Below, one piece after another: positions 1 to 9,290 of a stretch of DNA of 64,000 bases (its first letter is position 1; each line of letters begins with the position of its first letter). The stretch comes from Acidobacteriota bacterium (GTDB lineage: Bacteria > Acidobacteriota > Terriglobia > Acidiferrales > UBA7541), in assembly GCA_013289585.1 (NCBI GenBank), contig JABCZR010000011.1:1-64000 (forward strand), in the 5' to 3' direction. The notes under the pieces are model-generated. The model ran no database searches. It saw only the letters and a list, made by a program, of their open reading frames with translations, and was not told where the DNA came from. A program made the position numbers and the translations under genes.

Positions 1-135
1 CCTGACGCCAGAAAGCCGGAAGAGAAAAAACCAGAAGAAAAGAAACCGGAAGAGAAACCAAAACCGCCATCTGATTCCGCGGCGCAGACTCGCACGACTA
101 AAGATTCATTCTTCCTTCTCGGCGGTGCCCTGTGA
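1..135 (+). CDS. C-terminal end of an unidentified upstream protein (partial)
   Basis: An open frame runs from the first base to a TGA at 133-135 and gives 44 residues. The visible part is a low-complexity tail built from repeated Lys-Pro-Glu-Glu units, then a Ser/Thr-rich end finishing FFLLGGAL. The stop overlaps the GTG start of the next gene (GTGA, 132-135), which implies translational coupling. Acidobacterial amidohydrolases often occur as tandem pairs, so this could be the first partner, but no catalytic part is present here to show it. Product therefore unknown. Confidence 0.75.
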   Translation, partial: PDARKPEEKKPEEKKPEEKPKPPSDSAAQTRTTKDSFFLLGGAL

Positions 136-1478
136 AAATTAGTCTGAGAGTTCGCCTCGTGTTCGGCCTGTTGAACTTTCTTTGCATTCTCTCGGCTCCC
201 GCGCTTCGCGCGCAAACGCCCCCCACCACGTATGCTATTACTCACGCGAAGATCTTTACCCTCGCGGGCAATACCATCGATGATGGCACGCTCGTGATTC
301 GTGACGGGAAAATCGCGGCTGTTGGCGCAAACGTGGAAGTCCCCGCTGGCGCTCAGTCCATCGACGGCAAAGGACTGCAGGTCTATCCCGGGTTGTTTGA
401 TCCCGTAACGCAGATGGGCTTAAGTGAAATCAGCGCCGTGAGCGCCACAGTGGACACTACAGAAACCGGCAACTACAACCCGGATGTCGTCGCTGCGACC
501 GCGGTATTCCCCTCGAGCGAACATATCCCCGTCACTCGCGCTTCCGGCATCACGGAAGTTCTTGTCGTTCCTGGCAGCGGCGGGTTCGCTTCGGGCGGTG
601 GACGCGGCGTCTTCGGTGGACAAGCTTCTGCGATCAATCTCTCCGGCTGGACTATCGATGAGATGCTCATCAAGAAAAATGCGGCCATGACCCTCTACTG
701 GCCAGAAATCGAAACGCGGACATTCGATTTTGCAACCTTTACTCGAAAAGAAAAGCCCTTTTCCGAAGCCAAGCAGGATTATGACAAGCAGGTAACCGAA
801 CTCACCGACTGGCTGGAACGCGCCCGCCACTATTCCCAGGTCATGGAAAAAGGTTCCACAGCGAAATACGACCGCGATCTGAAACTGGAAGCGCTTGTGC
901 CCGTGGTTCGTGGCGAGATGCCCTTACTCGTATTTGCCGACCGCTCCCGCGACATTCGAAACGCCGTTGAGTTCTGCGACAAACAGAATTTGAAAATGGT
1001 CCTCGCCGGCGGCGACGAAGCTTACAAAGTAAAGGATCTGCTGCGCTCGAAGGGCTTTCCCGTCATCCTCCGGCCGATGCTTACTCTGCCTCTCAATGAA
1101 GATGATCCCTATGATCAGTTGCTTTCCCAGCCTGCGGAGCTAGCAACCGCCGGCGTGAAATTTGCATTCGGCAGCTTCGACAATTCGTTCGCCAGGCGCT
1201 TGGGGCAGAATGCGGCAAATGCTGTCGCGCATGGCTTGCCCTATGACGAAGCCCTCAGGGCGGTCACTATCTATCCCGCGCAAATTCTTGGCCTTGGCAG
1301 CCAGATCGGCACCATCGAGCCGGGCAAGATCGCCAACATCATCGTTACCAACGGTGACCCACTGGAAATCACCACCGATGTGCGCTACCTCTTTATCCGG
1401 GGCCAGCTCACTTCCACCAATAACCGGCACAAATCACTCTACGAAAAATATCTGAACCGGCCAAAATCCGCGAATTGA
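132..1478 (+). CDS. Exported amidohydrolase-family protein with degenerate metal site
   Basis: A 448-residue protein with a signal peptide (about residues 1-28, ending ALRAQ). It has the composite amidohydrolase layout: an N-terminal beta-sandwich strand pair (ITHAKIFTLAG, VIRDGKIAAVG), a TIM-barrel middle, and a C-terminal return to the sandwich (IGTIEPGKIANIIVTNGDP). The usual PGxIDxHxH metal motif reads PGLFDPVTQMGL, with both histidines absent, and the late GTD motif reads FGSFDNS. A normal binuclear hydrolase centre is therefore unlikely, and it may be a non-catalytic or altered partner of the gene upstream. The GTG start overlaps that gene's stop, so the two are probably co-translated. 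Family assignment is firm; substrate unknown. Confidence 0.85.
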   Translation: MKISLRVRLVFGLLNFLCILSAPALRAQTPPTTYAITHAKIFTLAGNTIDDGTLVIRDGKIAAVGANVEVPAGAQSIDGKGLQVYPGLFDPVTQMGLSEISAVSATVDTTETGNYNPDVVAATAVFPSSEHIPVTRASGITEVLVVPGSGGFASGGGRGVFGGQASAINLSGWTIDEMLIKKNAAMTLYWPEIETRTFDFATFTRKEKPFSEAKQDYDKQVTELTDWLERARHYSQVMEKGSTAKYDRDLKLEALVPVVRGEMPLLVFADRSRDIRNAVEFCDKQNLKMVLAGGDEAYKVKDLLRSKGFPVILRPMLTLPLNEDDPYDQLLSQPAELATAGVKFAFGSFDNSFARRLGQNAANAVAHGLPYDEALRAVTIYPAQILGLGSQIGTIEPGKIANIIVTNGDPLEITTDVRYLFIRGQLTSTNNRHKSLYEKYLNRPKSAN

Positions 1479-1570
1479 CATAAGACCTTCGTTGCTCCAT
1501 GGTTTTGAGTGGAAACGATTGGCCGCGTCGCGCGTCTTAAAGTGTAAGTGGACGTCTGTCTGGGGGTTGC

Positions 1571-4003
1571 ATGCAGAATCTGTTGCAGGATTTGCGCTAT
1601 GCGTTCCGCCTGTTGGCAAAAAGTCCAGGCTTTACGGCTATTGCTATCTTGACGCTTGCACTCGGAATTGGCGCGAACACCGCCATTTTCAGCGTAGTGA
1701 ATGGCGTTCTCCTGCGGCCTCTCGCCTTCCACGATCCCTCGCGGCTGGTCATCGTCGCCGAAAAAAGTCCTTTTCCCACGATTTCGACCTCCTATCAGAA
1801 TTTTGTCGATTGGCGCGACCAAAGCCGCTCATTCGAATCCATGGAAGCTACACGCGCCACGGGTTTCAGTCTTACCGGCGCCGGTGAACCCGAACTCCTT
1901 ACCGTTCGAATGGCCACGGCTGGCCTTTTTCCGCTTCTCGGTGTGGAAGCCCGCGAGGGCCGAACCTTTTTGCCCGAGGAAGATCGCGCTGGCAGCGCTC
2001 CCGTCGTGCTCTTGACCTACGGCCTGTGGCAGCGACGCTTTGGCGGTTCGAAGGAAATCATCGGCAAACCCATCACTCTCGATTCGCGTCCCTATACTGT
2101 GGTTGGCGTTCTTCCGCGTGGCTTTCAACTTTTGCAACCGGCCGATGTCTTCGTTCCCTTTGTTCCCTGGGCCGTCACTCTGCCGGATGATCGCAACTGG
2201 CATCCCGGAATCATTGCCATCGCCCGGTTAAAGCCAGGCGTTTCCCGCGAACAAGCGCGCGTCGAAATGGTGGGCATCACCAAGCGTCTCGAGCAGCAGT
2301 ATCCCGATTACAACACCGGCACAAGCGCCGACGTCGTCGGACTGCAGGAGCAACTGGTGCAAAATGTGCGACCCGCTCTGATTCTTCTCCTTGGTGCAGT
2401 AAGCCTCGTGCTGCTGATCGCCTGCGTCAACGTCGCCAACCTCTTGTTGGCCCGCGCCGCTTCCCGGGGCAGGGAAGTCGCCATTCGAACGGCCATGGGT
2501 GCCGGCCGCGCCCGCGTCGTGCGCCAATTGCTCACGGAAAGCGTTCTGCTTTCGCTCGGCGGAGGACTGCTGGGAATTTTCCTGGCCTGGGCTTCGCTCG
2601 GGCCGCTTCTGAAAATTTCCGCCGGAAGCGTCCCCCAAGTCGTGCCCATTGAACTGGACCGCTCCGTCCTTGTTTTTACTTTTGTGGTTTCGCTGCTCAC
2701 CGGATTATTTTTTGGGCTGGTTCCCGCACTGCGCACAGCAAAACTCGATCTTCGCGAAACCTTGAACGAGGGCTCGCGCGGCTCCACCTCCGGGCCCGGA
2801 CACCATCGACTTCGCGGAATTCTTGTCGCTTCGGAAATCGCACTGGCAGTACTTTTGCTCGTCGGATCGGGACTCTTGCTGCGCAGTTTTTCGCGGCTGC
2901 AGGATGTGCCGCCCGGTTTTCAACCCGATCATTTGCTAGTCGCGGATATTCCACTTTCCCAAACGGCGTACGCCAAGCCCGAGCAGCGCTACCAATTTTT
3001 CGACCGCCTGGTGGAGCGCGCCAGGGCCCTCCCCGGCGTGCGTTCGGCCGGCGCGGCTTCTTTCCTGCCCGTCAGTGGCGGCGGATCCGTCATCCACTTC
3101 AACATTACCGGGCACCCGCCGAAAACACCGCACGATTTTGTCGCCGCGGGCTACCGCACCGTCACGCCGAATTATCTGGAGACGCTCGGCGTTCCACTGC
3201 TTCGCGGCCGGCTCCTCACTCCTGCGGACAGCGAAAAGGCGCCGGCGGTGGTGGTCATCAATTCTTCGATGGCCAAGAAATACTTTCCGGACGAAAACCC
3301 GCTCGGCAAACGATTGCAAATCGGCGCGACCCCTGAACCCGAAAAAGAGGTGCCCACCATGGAAATTGTCGGCGTGGTTGGGGATGTACGCCCCGGTTTG
3401 GGCGTAGACCCGCAGACGGAGATGTATCTTCCTTACCGGCAGGCGGACCTGGTGCTCCCAGTGTTTCAACTCTCGGTGGTGCTGCGCACCGCGGCCGATC
3501 CGCAACTTCAGACCGCGGCGCTGCGCAGCGCGCTCGCGGAAATCGATCCCAACCAGCCGCTCGTCAAAGTCCGCACGATGGAAGAGAACATGGCGGCTAC
3601 CGTGGCGCAGCCGCGCTTCCGCACCTGGCTGATCGGAATCTTTGCCGCGGTGGCCCTGGTGCTTGCGGCCGTCGGAGTTTACGGCGTGATGTCCTACACC
3701 GTGACGCAGCGCACCAGCGAGATTGGAATTCGCGTAACGCTCGGCGCGCAGCCCGAAGACGTTTTCAAAACGATCGTCGGGGAGGGAATGCGGCTCGCGC
3801 TCGCCGGTGTCGGAATCGGAATCGTTGCTGCGCTGGCTTTGACGCGCCTGCTGCAAAGTTTTCTTTACGATGTCAGCGCGTACGACCCGCTTACATTTGT
3901 GGGGGTGGCCATGCTGTTGACGCTGGTGGCGGCTGCTGCTTCCTTTTTCCCAGCGCGTCGCGCCACGCTCGTGGATCCCATGGTGGCTCTGCGGTACGAA
4001 TAG
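1571..4003 (+). CDS. ADOP-family ABC transporter permease (orphan MacB/FtsX-like)
   Basis: 810 residues with duplicated MacB architecture: an N-terminal membrane helix after [14 protein letters not shown] ([15 protein letters not shown]), a periplasmic MacB_PCD domain (about 50-240), an FtsX block of three helices (about 270-400), then a second helix, PCD and FtsX unit (about 410-810) ending with the family's [17 protein letters not shown] tail. No ATPase domain is present or encoded nearby, which defines the ADOP family. Known MacB-type permeases are mechanotransmission exporters driven by a separate ATPase; which ATPase serves ADOPs is unknown. The ATG follows a G-rich ribosome site. It sits 92 nt after the amidohydrolase and 77 nt before an exported protein, possibly one transcript. 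Confidence 0.93.
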   Translation: MQNLLQDLRYAFRLLAKSPGFTAIAILTLALGIGANTAIFSVVNGVLLRPLAFHDPSRLVIVAEKSPFPTISTSYQNFVDWRDQSRSFESMEATRATGFSLTGAGEPELLTVRMATAGLFPLLGVEAREGRTFLPEEDRAGSAPVVLLTYGLWQRRFGGSKEIIGKPITLDSRPYTVVGVLPRGFQLLQPADVFVPFVPWAVTLPDDRNWHPGIIAIARLKPGVSREQARVEMVGITKRLEQQYPDYNTGTSADVVGLQEQLVQNVRPALILLLGAVSLVLLIACVNVANLLLARAASRGREVAIRTAMGAGRARVVRQLLTESVLLSLGGGLLGIFLAWASLGPLLKISAGSVPQVVPIELDRSVLVFTFVVSLLTGLFFGLVPALRTAKLDLRETLNEGSRGSTSGPGHHRLRGILVASEIALAVLLLVGSGLLLRSFSRLQDVPPGFQPDHLLVADIPLSQTAYAKPEQRYQFFDRLVERARALPGVRSAGAASFLPVSGGGSVIHFNITGHPPKTPHDFVAAGYRTVTPNYLETLGVPLLRGRLLTPADSEKAPAVVVINSSMAKKYFPDENPLGKRLQIGATPEPEKEVPTMEIVGVVGDVRPGLGVDPQTEMYLPYRQADLVLPVFQLSVVLRTAADPQLQTAALRSALAEIDPNQPLVKVRTMEENMAATVAQPRFRTWLIGIFAAVALVLAAVGVYGVMSYTVTQRTSEIGIRVTLGAQPEDVFKTIVGEGMRLALAGVGIGIVAALALTRLLQSFLYDVSAYDPLTFVGVAMLLTLVAAAASFFPARRATLVDPMVALRYE

Positions 4004-4080
4004 TCCCGTTCTCGGACAAGGAATGTCCGGATTTTCTGCAACTTTCCTGAAACTTCTTCCGCGGGACTGCGTTCATACAA

Positions 4081-5637
4081 GTGAACCCCATGCGCGCTCG
4101 CTTTCCCATCGCTCTTCTTGCATTCACTCTCGCCGCCGGGGCGTACTCCGCACGCGCGCAAGAAGCCGAGAAAATCGTCTCGCAATACGTGAAGGCCGCA
4201 GGCGGATCGAAGGCGCTGGGCAAAATCCAGACGCTGACCCTGGAAGGAACGTTCAGCTACGGCGACGGAAAAACCGGGACGTACACGCTCGATACCAGGC
4301 TCCCCAACCGCTACTACTCGGAATTGCTGGTGGACGACAAGAATTTAATCGAAGCTTATAACGGGAAGTCGGCCTGGCATCAGACCGCATCGGGAGAGCT
4401 CGGGACGCTGGTCGGCGCCGAAGGGACGCAACTGGAAGCCGCGGCACAGTTCTACAATTCGCGGCTGCTCAATCCCAAGAAAATCAAAATGACGGTGACG
4501 CTGGTGGGGCCTGCGCAGGTGCGCGGCAAGGACGCCGTGCAACTGGAAGTGGCCACGGCAACGAGCGTGAAGCGCCAAGTGTTCTTTGATGCGCAGACGC
4601 ACCTGATCGTGAAGGAATCCGCGACGGTGGGCGGTGTGGAAGAAGTGATTCTTTACGACGATTACCGGACGGTGGACGGCGTGAAACTCCCTTACAAGAT
4701 CGAATTGCGCCGGGGCAGCGACGCCTACGAGATCAACGTGACGCGCGCGCTGATCAACGGAACCGTGGGCGAGCGCGTTTTTGATTTTCCGAAAAAGTCG
4801 CAGGTGCAACTGCCGGACCTGAAAGCGTTGTTCAAGGAAATTGACGACAACCAGAAGGCCATCGATAAGATTAAGGAAAACTACGCGGGGTCGCAGTCGG
4901 AAGAACAGACGGAATTGGAGGGCGACGGCCGCGTCAAGAAGCGCGAACGCAGCGAGTACACCTTTTTCTACCTCAACGGAGAAGAGATAACGACGCTGGT
5001 GAAAAAAGACGGCAAGACACTGAGCGCCGAAGAGCAGAAAAAAGAAAACGAGAAGACCCAGAAACGCATTGAGGAACTGCAGAAGCGCCAGGCGAAGAAA
5101 GAAGCCAAAGAGGAAAAGGCCAAGGAAGAAGGGAAGAGCGAAGACAGCGATGAACCGGGAATCGAGGTTTTTCTTCGCGCTTGCCAGTTTGTCAATCCGC
5201 GCCGCGAGCGTTTCCGCGGCCAGGACGTTCTGGTCTTTGACTTCGAGCCCAATCCCGAGTTCAAGCCGCACAAGATGGAAGAAAAAGTGGTGCAGAAGCT
5301 TGCCGGCGTCGTGTGGATCGACGAGAAAGCCCACGACGTGGCGCGGCTGGAAGCTTATTTTACGGGTGACATGAAGTTTGCCGGCGGCTTGCTGGCCAAT
5401 CTGCAGAAGGGAACCAGCTTTGTTTTCGAGCAGGAGTACGTGAACGACGAGGTGTGGCTGCCGACCTATATGGAGGCCCACGTGGGAGTGCGTTTGCTGC
5501 TGGTGAAAGGATTCAAGGTTAGCGTGGTGACGCGTTATTCGGACTACAAGAAATTCAACGTGGAAACGCTCTCGACAATCGCGAAGCCCAAGGGCGCGGC
5601 GGATGTGCCGACCGATCCCCCGGCAAAACCCCGGTAA
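4081..5637 (+). CDS. Exported LolA/outer-membrane-lipoprotein-sorting-like protein with charged insert
   Basis: 518 residues from GTG 4081, or 515 from ATG 4090, which begins MRARFPIALLAF and is the more typical signal-peptide start (cleavage near ARAQ). The N-terminal part (about 25-240) has the pattern of LolA/LppX-like proteins: a KAAGGSKALGKIQTL opening, repeated beta strands, and an FDAQTHLIVKES strand. A central Lys/Glu-rich coiled segment (about 310-360) separates a second beta-rich part containing VWIDEKAHDVARLEAYF. Such proteins bind lipids or lipoproteins in the periplasm; that role is inferred. It lies 77 nt after the ADOP permease in the same direction, consistent with shared envelope transport. 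No good ribosome site is seen at either start. Confidence 0.7.
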   Translation: MNPMRARFPIALLAFTLAAGAYSARAQEAEKIVSQYVKAAGGSKALGKIQTLTLEGTFSYGDGKTGTYTLDTRLPNRYYSELLVDDKNLIEAYNGKSAWHQTASGELGTLVGAEGTQLEAAAQFYNSRLLNPKKIKMTVTLVGPAQVRGKDAVQLEVATATSVKRQVFFDAQTHLIVKESATVGGVEEVILYDDYRTVDGVKLPYKIELRRGSDAYEINVTRALINGTVGERVFDFPKKSQVQLPDLKALFKEIDDNQKAIDKIKENYAGSQSEEQTELEGDGRVKKRERSEYTFFYLNGEEITTLVKKDGKTLSAEEQKKENEKTQKRIEELQKRQAKKEAKEEKAKEEGKSEDSDEPGIEVFLRACQFVNPRRERFRGQDVLVFDFEPNPEFKPHKMEEKVVQKLAGVVWIDEKAHDVARLEAYFTGDMKFAGGLLANLQKGTSFVFEQEYVNDEVWLPTYMEAHVGVRLLLVKGFKVSVVTRYSDYKKFNVETLSTIAKPKGAADVPTDPPAKPR

Positions 5638-5889
5638 GACCGTCCCTCCAGCTCTTTCTCGGAGATTCCAGGTTGAAAGCCGGTCGTCAAATCTAGTTAA
5701 CAATTTACGCCCCTAACTCCTTTTTTCGCGTGCGCGAAGAATGGCCGATTCGAAAGCTAACGTTAAAGCGACGTACGCGGAGGAGTTTTGGGAGTAGAAT
5801 GTGCGCGTTTCCGCCTGAGGCCCATTGTCTGCACTGCTCCGTCCGGTGGGGAGCGGATTTCGAACGTTCAGCGAGAGTGGAGGTGTCCG

Positions 5890-6471
5890 ATGGCAACAGC
5901 AAACTCAACCGTGGGATTACGGGGACCGGGTACGATCATCAAAAAAGCGAGCGGCTGGTTGATTGGCATGGCGGTGGTGTTCATCCTTCTGGGAATGTTG
6001 GCGATTATCGAGCCCGGAGTTGCGGGCCTGGCGGTAACAATATTGGTGGGCTGGCTGCTGATTTTTGGAGGTGTGGCGCACTTGGTTGCGGCGTTCGGCG
6101 GGGGCGGCGCAGGGCGCGTCATCTGGCAGGTGCTGATCGGGATTCTGTATGTCCTGGGTGGAATTTACTTCCTGACACACCCGTTGCTGGCATTGGGAAC
6201 GCTGACGCTACTCCTGGCTGTGATTATCCTGATGGAGGCGGCGTTCGAAGTCATCGCGTACTTTCGGACGCGGAGAGAAGGTGGCTCGGGCTGGCTGCTG
6301 GTGAATGCTCTGATCACACTGCTCCTGGGCGGGCTAATCTGGTTCCATTGGCCATCGAGTTCAGTTTGGGCAATCGGGACGTTGGTAGGCGTGAACCTGC
6401 TGATGACCGGGATTTCGCGGCTGATGGTTGGTCTGGCAGCGCGGAAGCTGATGAGCCACGTGGCGGCCTAG
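5890..6471 (+). CDS. HdeD-family (DUF308) membrane protein
   Basis: 193 residues from ATG 5890, chosen because GGAGGT lies just upstream; an in-frame GTG at 5788 would add 34 residues unlike the family. The protein is almost all membrane: six hydrophobic helices in two DUF308 repeats (for example WLIGMAVVFILLGMLAIIEPGVA and IWQVLIGILYVLGGIYFLTHP, each shown in the sequence as helix-turn pairs). HdeD of E. coli is an inner-membrane protein linked to acid resistance; most homologues are uncharacterised. It stands alone between two wide gaps, so context adds nothing. Confidence 0.88.
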   Translation: MATANSTVGLRGPGTIIKKASGWLIGMAVVFILLGMLAIIEPGVAGLAVTILVGWLLIFGGVAHLVAAFGGGGAGRVIWQVLIGILYVLGGIYFLTHPLLALGTLTLLLAVIILMEAAFEVIAYFRTRREGGSGWLLVNALITLLLGGLIWFHWPSSSVWAIGTLVGVNLLMTGISRLMVGLAARKLMSHVAA

Positions 6472-6776
6472 CGAACGCCCTGCGGCTGCCATCTCAAGCG
6501 GTAGGATAGATCCGTTTGTGGGATCGGCCGATCTCACTCGCCCGATTTCCGCTTTGGCCAGGCACTACACCATAAGTCCCCGTTCATTGAAGGGGTGAAG
6601 TGAGTTAGTATTCGGTCCATCGCGAAGTGCTCTGCGGCAATATACTGCGTACCGCACTCTTCACAGACGCAGGGACAGTGAGGTTTGTACAACTAATTTG
6701 CACGCGGCGTGTTCTTGAATAACGGGGCGATAAAGAAAGACTACTTTTGCGCATTAGAAAACTTAAGGAGGCGCAA
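6472..6776. other. Intergenic gap with a 12-bp palindrome
   Basis: No convincing gene is visible in this 305-nt gap. It contains a perfect 12-bp palindrome, GATCGGCCGATC, at 6522-6533, about 250 nt before the response-regulator start. Its role is unknown. Confidence 0.4.
6765..6771 (+). promoter_or_regulatory. Strong ribosome-binding site AAGGAGG pointing to a CTG start
   Basis: AAGGAGG ends five bases before CTG 6777-6779, which is in frame with the response regulator. The only upstream in-frame start is TTG 6747, which lies before this site and has no ribosome site of its own. The sequence therefore favours initiation at CTG. Confidence 0.6.
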
Positions 6777-7748
6777 CTGCCGTCACCAATTCGCATTCTC
6801 GTGGTAGACGATTACGATGCTTGGCGAAACCAGGTCCGTTTCTTGCTTCAAGCCCGGCCAGAATGGCAAGTCATCTGCGAAGCGTCAGATGGCCTAGAAG
6901 CCGTTCGGAAAGCCGAAGAACTCAAACCAGACCTGGTTTTGCTGGACATTGGTCTCCCAAAGCTGAATGGAATCGAAGCCGCTCAACAGATACGACAACT
7001 CTCCCCCACCTCCAGGATAATCTTCCTAAGTCTGCATGATTCTCCAGACGTAGTGCAGGCAGCTTTTAGCACAGGCGCCCTGGGTTACGTGCATAAGAGA
7101 GATGCCGGACGCGAACTACTGCCTGCTGTGGATGCAGTTCTACGGGGTAAGCAATTTGTCTGGGGCGCCTTAAAAGGCTCAGAGCTCACCGATCCTCAAA
7201 GAGCGAAAGCTCCTCACTGCCATGAGGTTCAATTCTATTCTGATGACGCCGTTCTTCTTGACACCTTCGCTCGTTTTATCGCCGTTGCCCTCCAGGCCGG
7301 TGATGCGGCCATCGTTGTCGCTACCGAATCGCATCGGGACGATATTGCCCTAAGATTGAAGGCACAAGGCTTGGATGTTGATGCCGCCACACAACAGGGG
7401 ACATACATTCCCTTGGATGTTACCAAAACACTTTCTACATTCATGGTGAATGACACGCTTGACTCGGCCCGATTTTTCGAGGTTGTTGGTGGTCTTATTG
7501 AAACAGCCATCAGTGCGCTGACGGGAGAGCACCCACGGGTTGTGGCTTGCGGAGAATGTGCGCCTTTCTTGTGGGCGGAAGGTAAAGCGGATGCAGCGAT
7601 CCGGCTTGAACAACTCTGGGACGAGGTAAGCACAACCTTCAATGTGGATATCCTCTGCGGGTATGCGTTGAGCAGCTTTCACGGCGAGGAAGACGAGCAC
7701 GTTTTCCAGAGTATCTGCGCGGAACACTCGGCCGTTTATTCTCAGTGA
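6777..7748 (+). CDS. Response regulator with REC and MEDS domains
   Basis: 323 residues from the CTG start (about 333 if TTG 6747 is used). The first 120 residues are a CheY-like receiver: acidic pair in ILVVDDYD, phospho-acceptor Asp57 in LVLLDIGLP, conserved Ser in FLSLHD and Lys107 in VHKRDAG. In place of a DNA-binding output there is a MEDS domain (about 145-310), the sensory domain of DcmR-type proteins: HEVQFYSDD, ALQAGDAAIVVAT, GECAPFLWAEGKADAA and LEQLWDEVS...DILCGYA. MEDS domains are thought to sense C1-type or other small ligands; here it may act as output or a second input. No kinase is adjacent. The region looks less GC-rich than its flanks. Confidence 0.9.
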   Translation: MPSPIRILVVDDYDAWRNQVRFLLQARPEWQVICEASDGLEAVRKAEELKPDLVLLDIGLPKLNGIEAAQQIRQLSPTSRIIFLSLHDSPDVVQAAFSTGALGYVHKRDAGRELLPAVDAVLRGKQFVWGALKGSELTDPQRAKAPHCHEVQFYSDDAVLLDTFARFIAVALQAGDAAIVVATESHRDDIALRLKAQGLDVDAATQQGTYIPLDVTKTLSTFMVNDTLDSARFFEVVGGLIETAISALTGEHPRVVACGECAPFLWAEGKADAAIRLEQLWDEVSTTFNVDILCGYALSSFHGEEDEHVFQSICAEHSAVYSQ

Positions 7749-7903
7749 CTCAGTTCTAGCTTATCCCGCCGCACCGGCGTCGCCTTCTGCAAGCAGGCGC
7801 TGTTCCGTGTCCGGTAGCCACGCATTTATCGGGAGCCTTGACTTGAGCCGATATGCGCTCTACGATTTTGAACCTGTGATGCTTCCTCCCTAGTCATCAG
7901 TTT

Positions 7904-9142
7904 ATGAGCCACCGCAAGTACATTTTCGTCGTGCTGGCGATCGCAACGGCACTTCTGGTACCAGGCACAGTCGCGCAGAAGCCCCCGGCTCCAACGCCTC
8001 CGCCTTCCGGACCCCCAAGCCGTCCAGCGAATCCCTCTCCCTCGAGTTCTGACCCAAATCAATCGAGAGAGGATCTTGTAATGTTTCTCCGGGGACGCGT
8101 GGCAACCCACGACGGCACACCAGTTCCAAGCAATGTGTTGGTTGAGAGGGTTTGCAACAACCGCGTGCGTCAGGAGGTGTATGCATTTCCGCACGGCGAT
8201 TTCAGCATGCAATTGGGATCGAGGGCCGACTCTTTTCCTCAATCAAGCGCAGACTCGGGTCCGTCATATGCTGTGGGTAGCCAAGACTCGTCCATGGGAA
8301 TTCCACGACGCGAATTGACGAATTGCGAGCTGCGGGTCTCGGCCTCGGGTTATCGTTCCGATGTTCTCAGCCTCGTTGAGCTCGATACCTTCGGCAGTAG
8401 CATTGACGTTGGCGTTATCGTGGTGCGGAGAGCGGTAAAGGTTGAAGGCACGACGCTCGATGCCACGCCCTATAAAGCGCCGAAAGAAGGCAGAAGAGCC
8501 TACGAGAAAGGCCTCCAGGCCGAGAAGAACGGCAATCTTGACGAGGCACGCAAGTATTTTGAAACTGCAGTGGCGATCTACCCCAATTTTACCGACGCCT
8601 GGTTTCAGTTGGGCACCGTTTTACAGAAAGAAAACCAGAAGGACGCGGCTCGCAGCGCGTATACCAAAGCCACCACCATCAATACCAGGTTCCTGCCTCC
8701 TTATCTGTCGCTCGCGTCGATGGCCTACCATACAGGAAATTGGACCGAGGTCCTTCATCTTACGGATCACATCCTGGAGCTCGATCCATTGAATCAGGCC
8801 GCCGTTGCTGGCTATGTTCTGGATCTCGATTCCTTGAATTACGCGGACGCCTATTTTTATAACGCGGTGGCGAATTACAAGCTCAACAAGTTTGAAGAGG
8901 CTGAAAAGAGCGGTCTTAAGGCGGAACATTTAGACCTGCACACTCATTTTCCGCGGCTGCATCTCTTGCTGGCTGATATCTTTGCCCGAAAAAAGAGCTA
9001 CGGCCATGCCATTGCTGAGGTACAAACGTATTTGTCGTTAGCTCCCGATGCGAAAGACGCGGATAAAATACGGGAGCAGTTGGCAGAATTAGAGAAGCTG
9101 AATGGCTCAGTATCAACCCGTGAAATCCCCGAGCAGAGGTGA
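7904..9142 (+). CDS. Exported TPR protein with N-terminal beta-sandwich
   Basis: 412 residues. A signal peptide (about 1-24, ending TVAQ) is followed by a Pro/Ser-rich linker (about 25-50), a carboxypeptidase-regulatory-like beta domain (about 60-180: LRGRVATHDGTPVPSNVLVERV, shown across two strands), and tetratricopeptide repeats (about 195-400), with helix pairs such as KGLQAEKNGNLDEARKYFE and VAIYPNFTDAWFQLGTVLQ. Exported TPR proteins normally act as protein-protein scaffolds in the periplasm or outer membrane; no partner can be named. It is the first of two co-directional genes; the next starts 148 nt later. Confidence 0.8.
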   Translation: MSHRKYIFVVLAIATALLVPGTVAQKPPAPTPPPSGPPSRPANPSPSSSDPNQSREDLVMFLRGRVATHDGTPVPSNVLVERVCNNRVRQEVYAFPHGDFSMQLGSRADSFPQSSADSGPSYAVGSQDSSMGIPRRELTNCELRVSASGYRSDVLSLVELDTFGSSIDVGVIVVRRAVKVEGTTLDATPYKAPKEGRRAYEKGLQAEKNGNLDEARKYFETAVAIYPNFTDAWFQLGTVLQKENQKDAARSAYTKATTINTRFLPPYLSLASMAYHTGNWTEVLHLTDHILELDPLNQAAVAGYVLDLDSLNYADAYFYNAVANYKLNKFEEAEKSGLKAEHLDLHTHFPRLHLLLADIFARKKSYGHAIAEVQTYLSLAPDAKDADKIREQLAELEKLNGSVSTREIPEQR

Positions 9143-9290
9143 GTTGCGCCTCGTGTAGGTGACTTCCGGCAATGCGATTTATTGCGTTGGCCGCTGTTGC
9201 TGTCCTGAAACACCTGACCTTTTGGTCAGGCATACACCACCCCGAAAGACTGCCAATATCGAGTCGTCCTAGCGGCAACGTCTGGTCTGA

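Noticed and set aside
2936-3856. 306-codon minus-strand frame inside the first ADOP gene
   Set aside because: It is an antisense reflection of a high-GC gene with arginine-rich composition and no recognisable motif.
4012-4040. Hairpin CGGAC...GTCCG after the first ADOP gene
   Set aside because: The stem is just five base pairs with a weak T run, so it was not called a terminator.
4345-5703. Long minus-strand frame (452 codons) opposite the LolA-like gene
   Set aside because: It is rich in His/Arg/Leu, has no domain, and mirrors the codon bias of the real gene on the plus strand.
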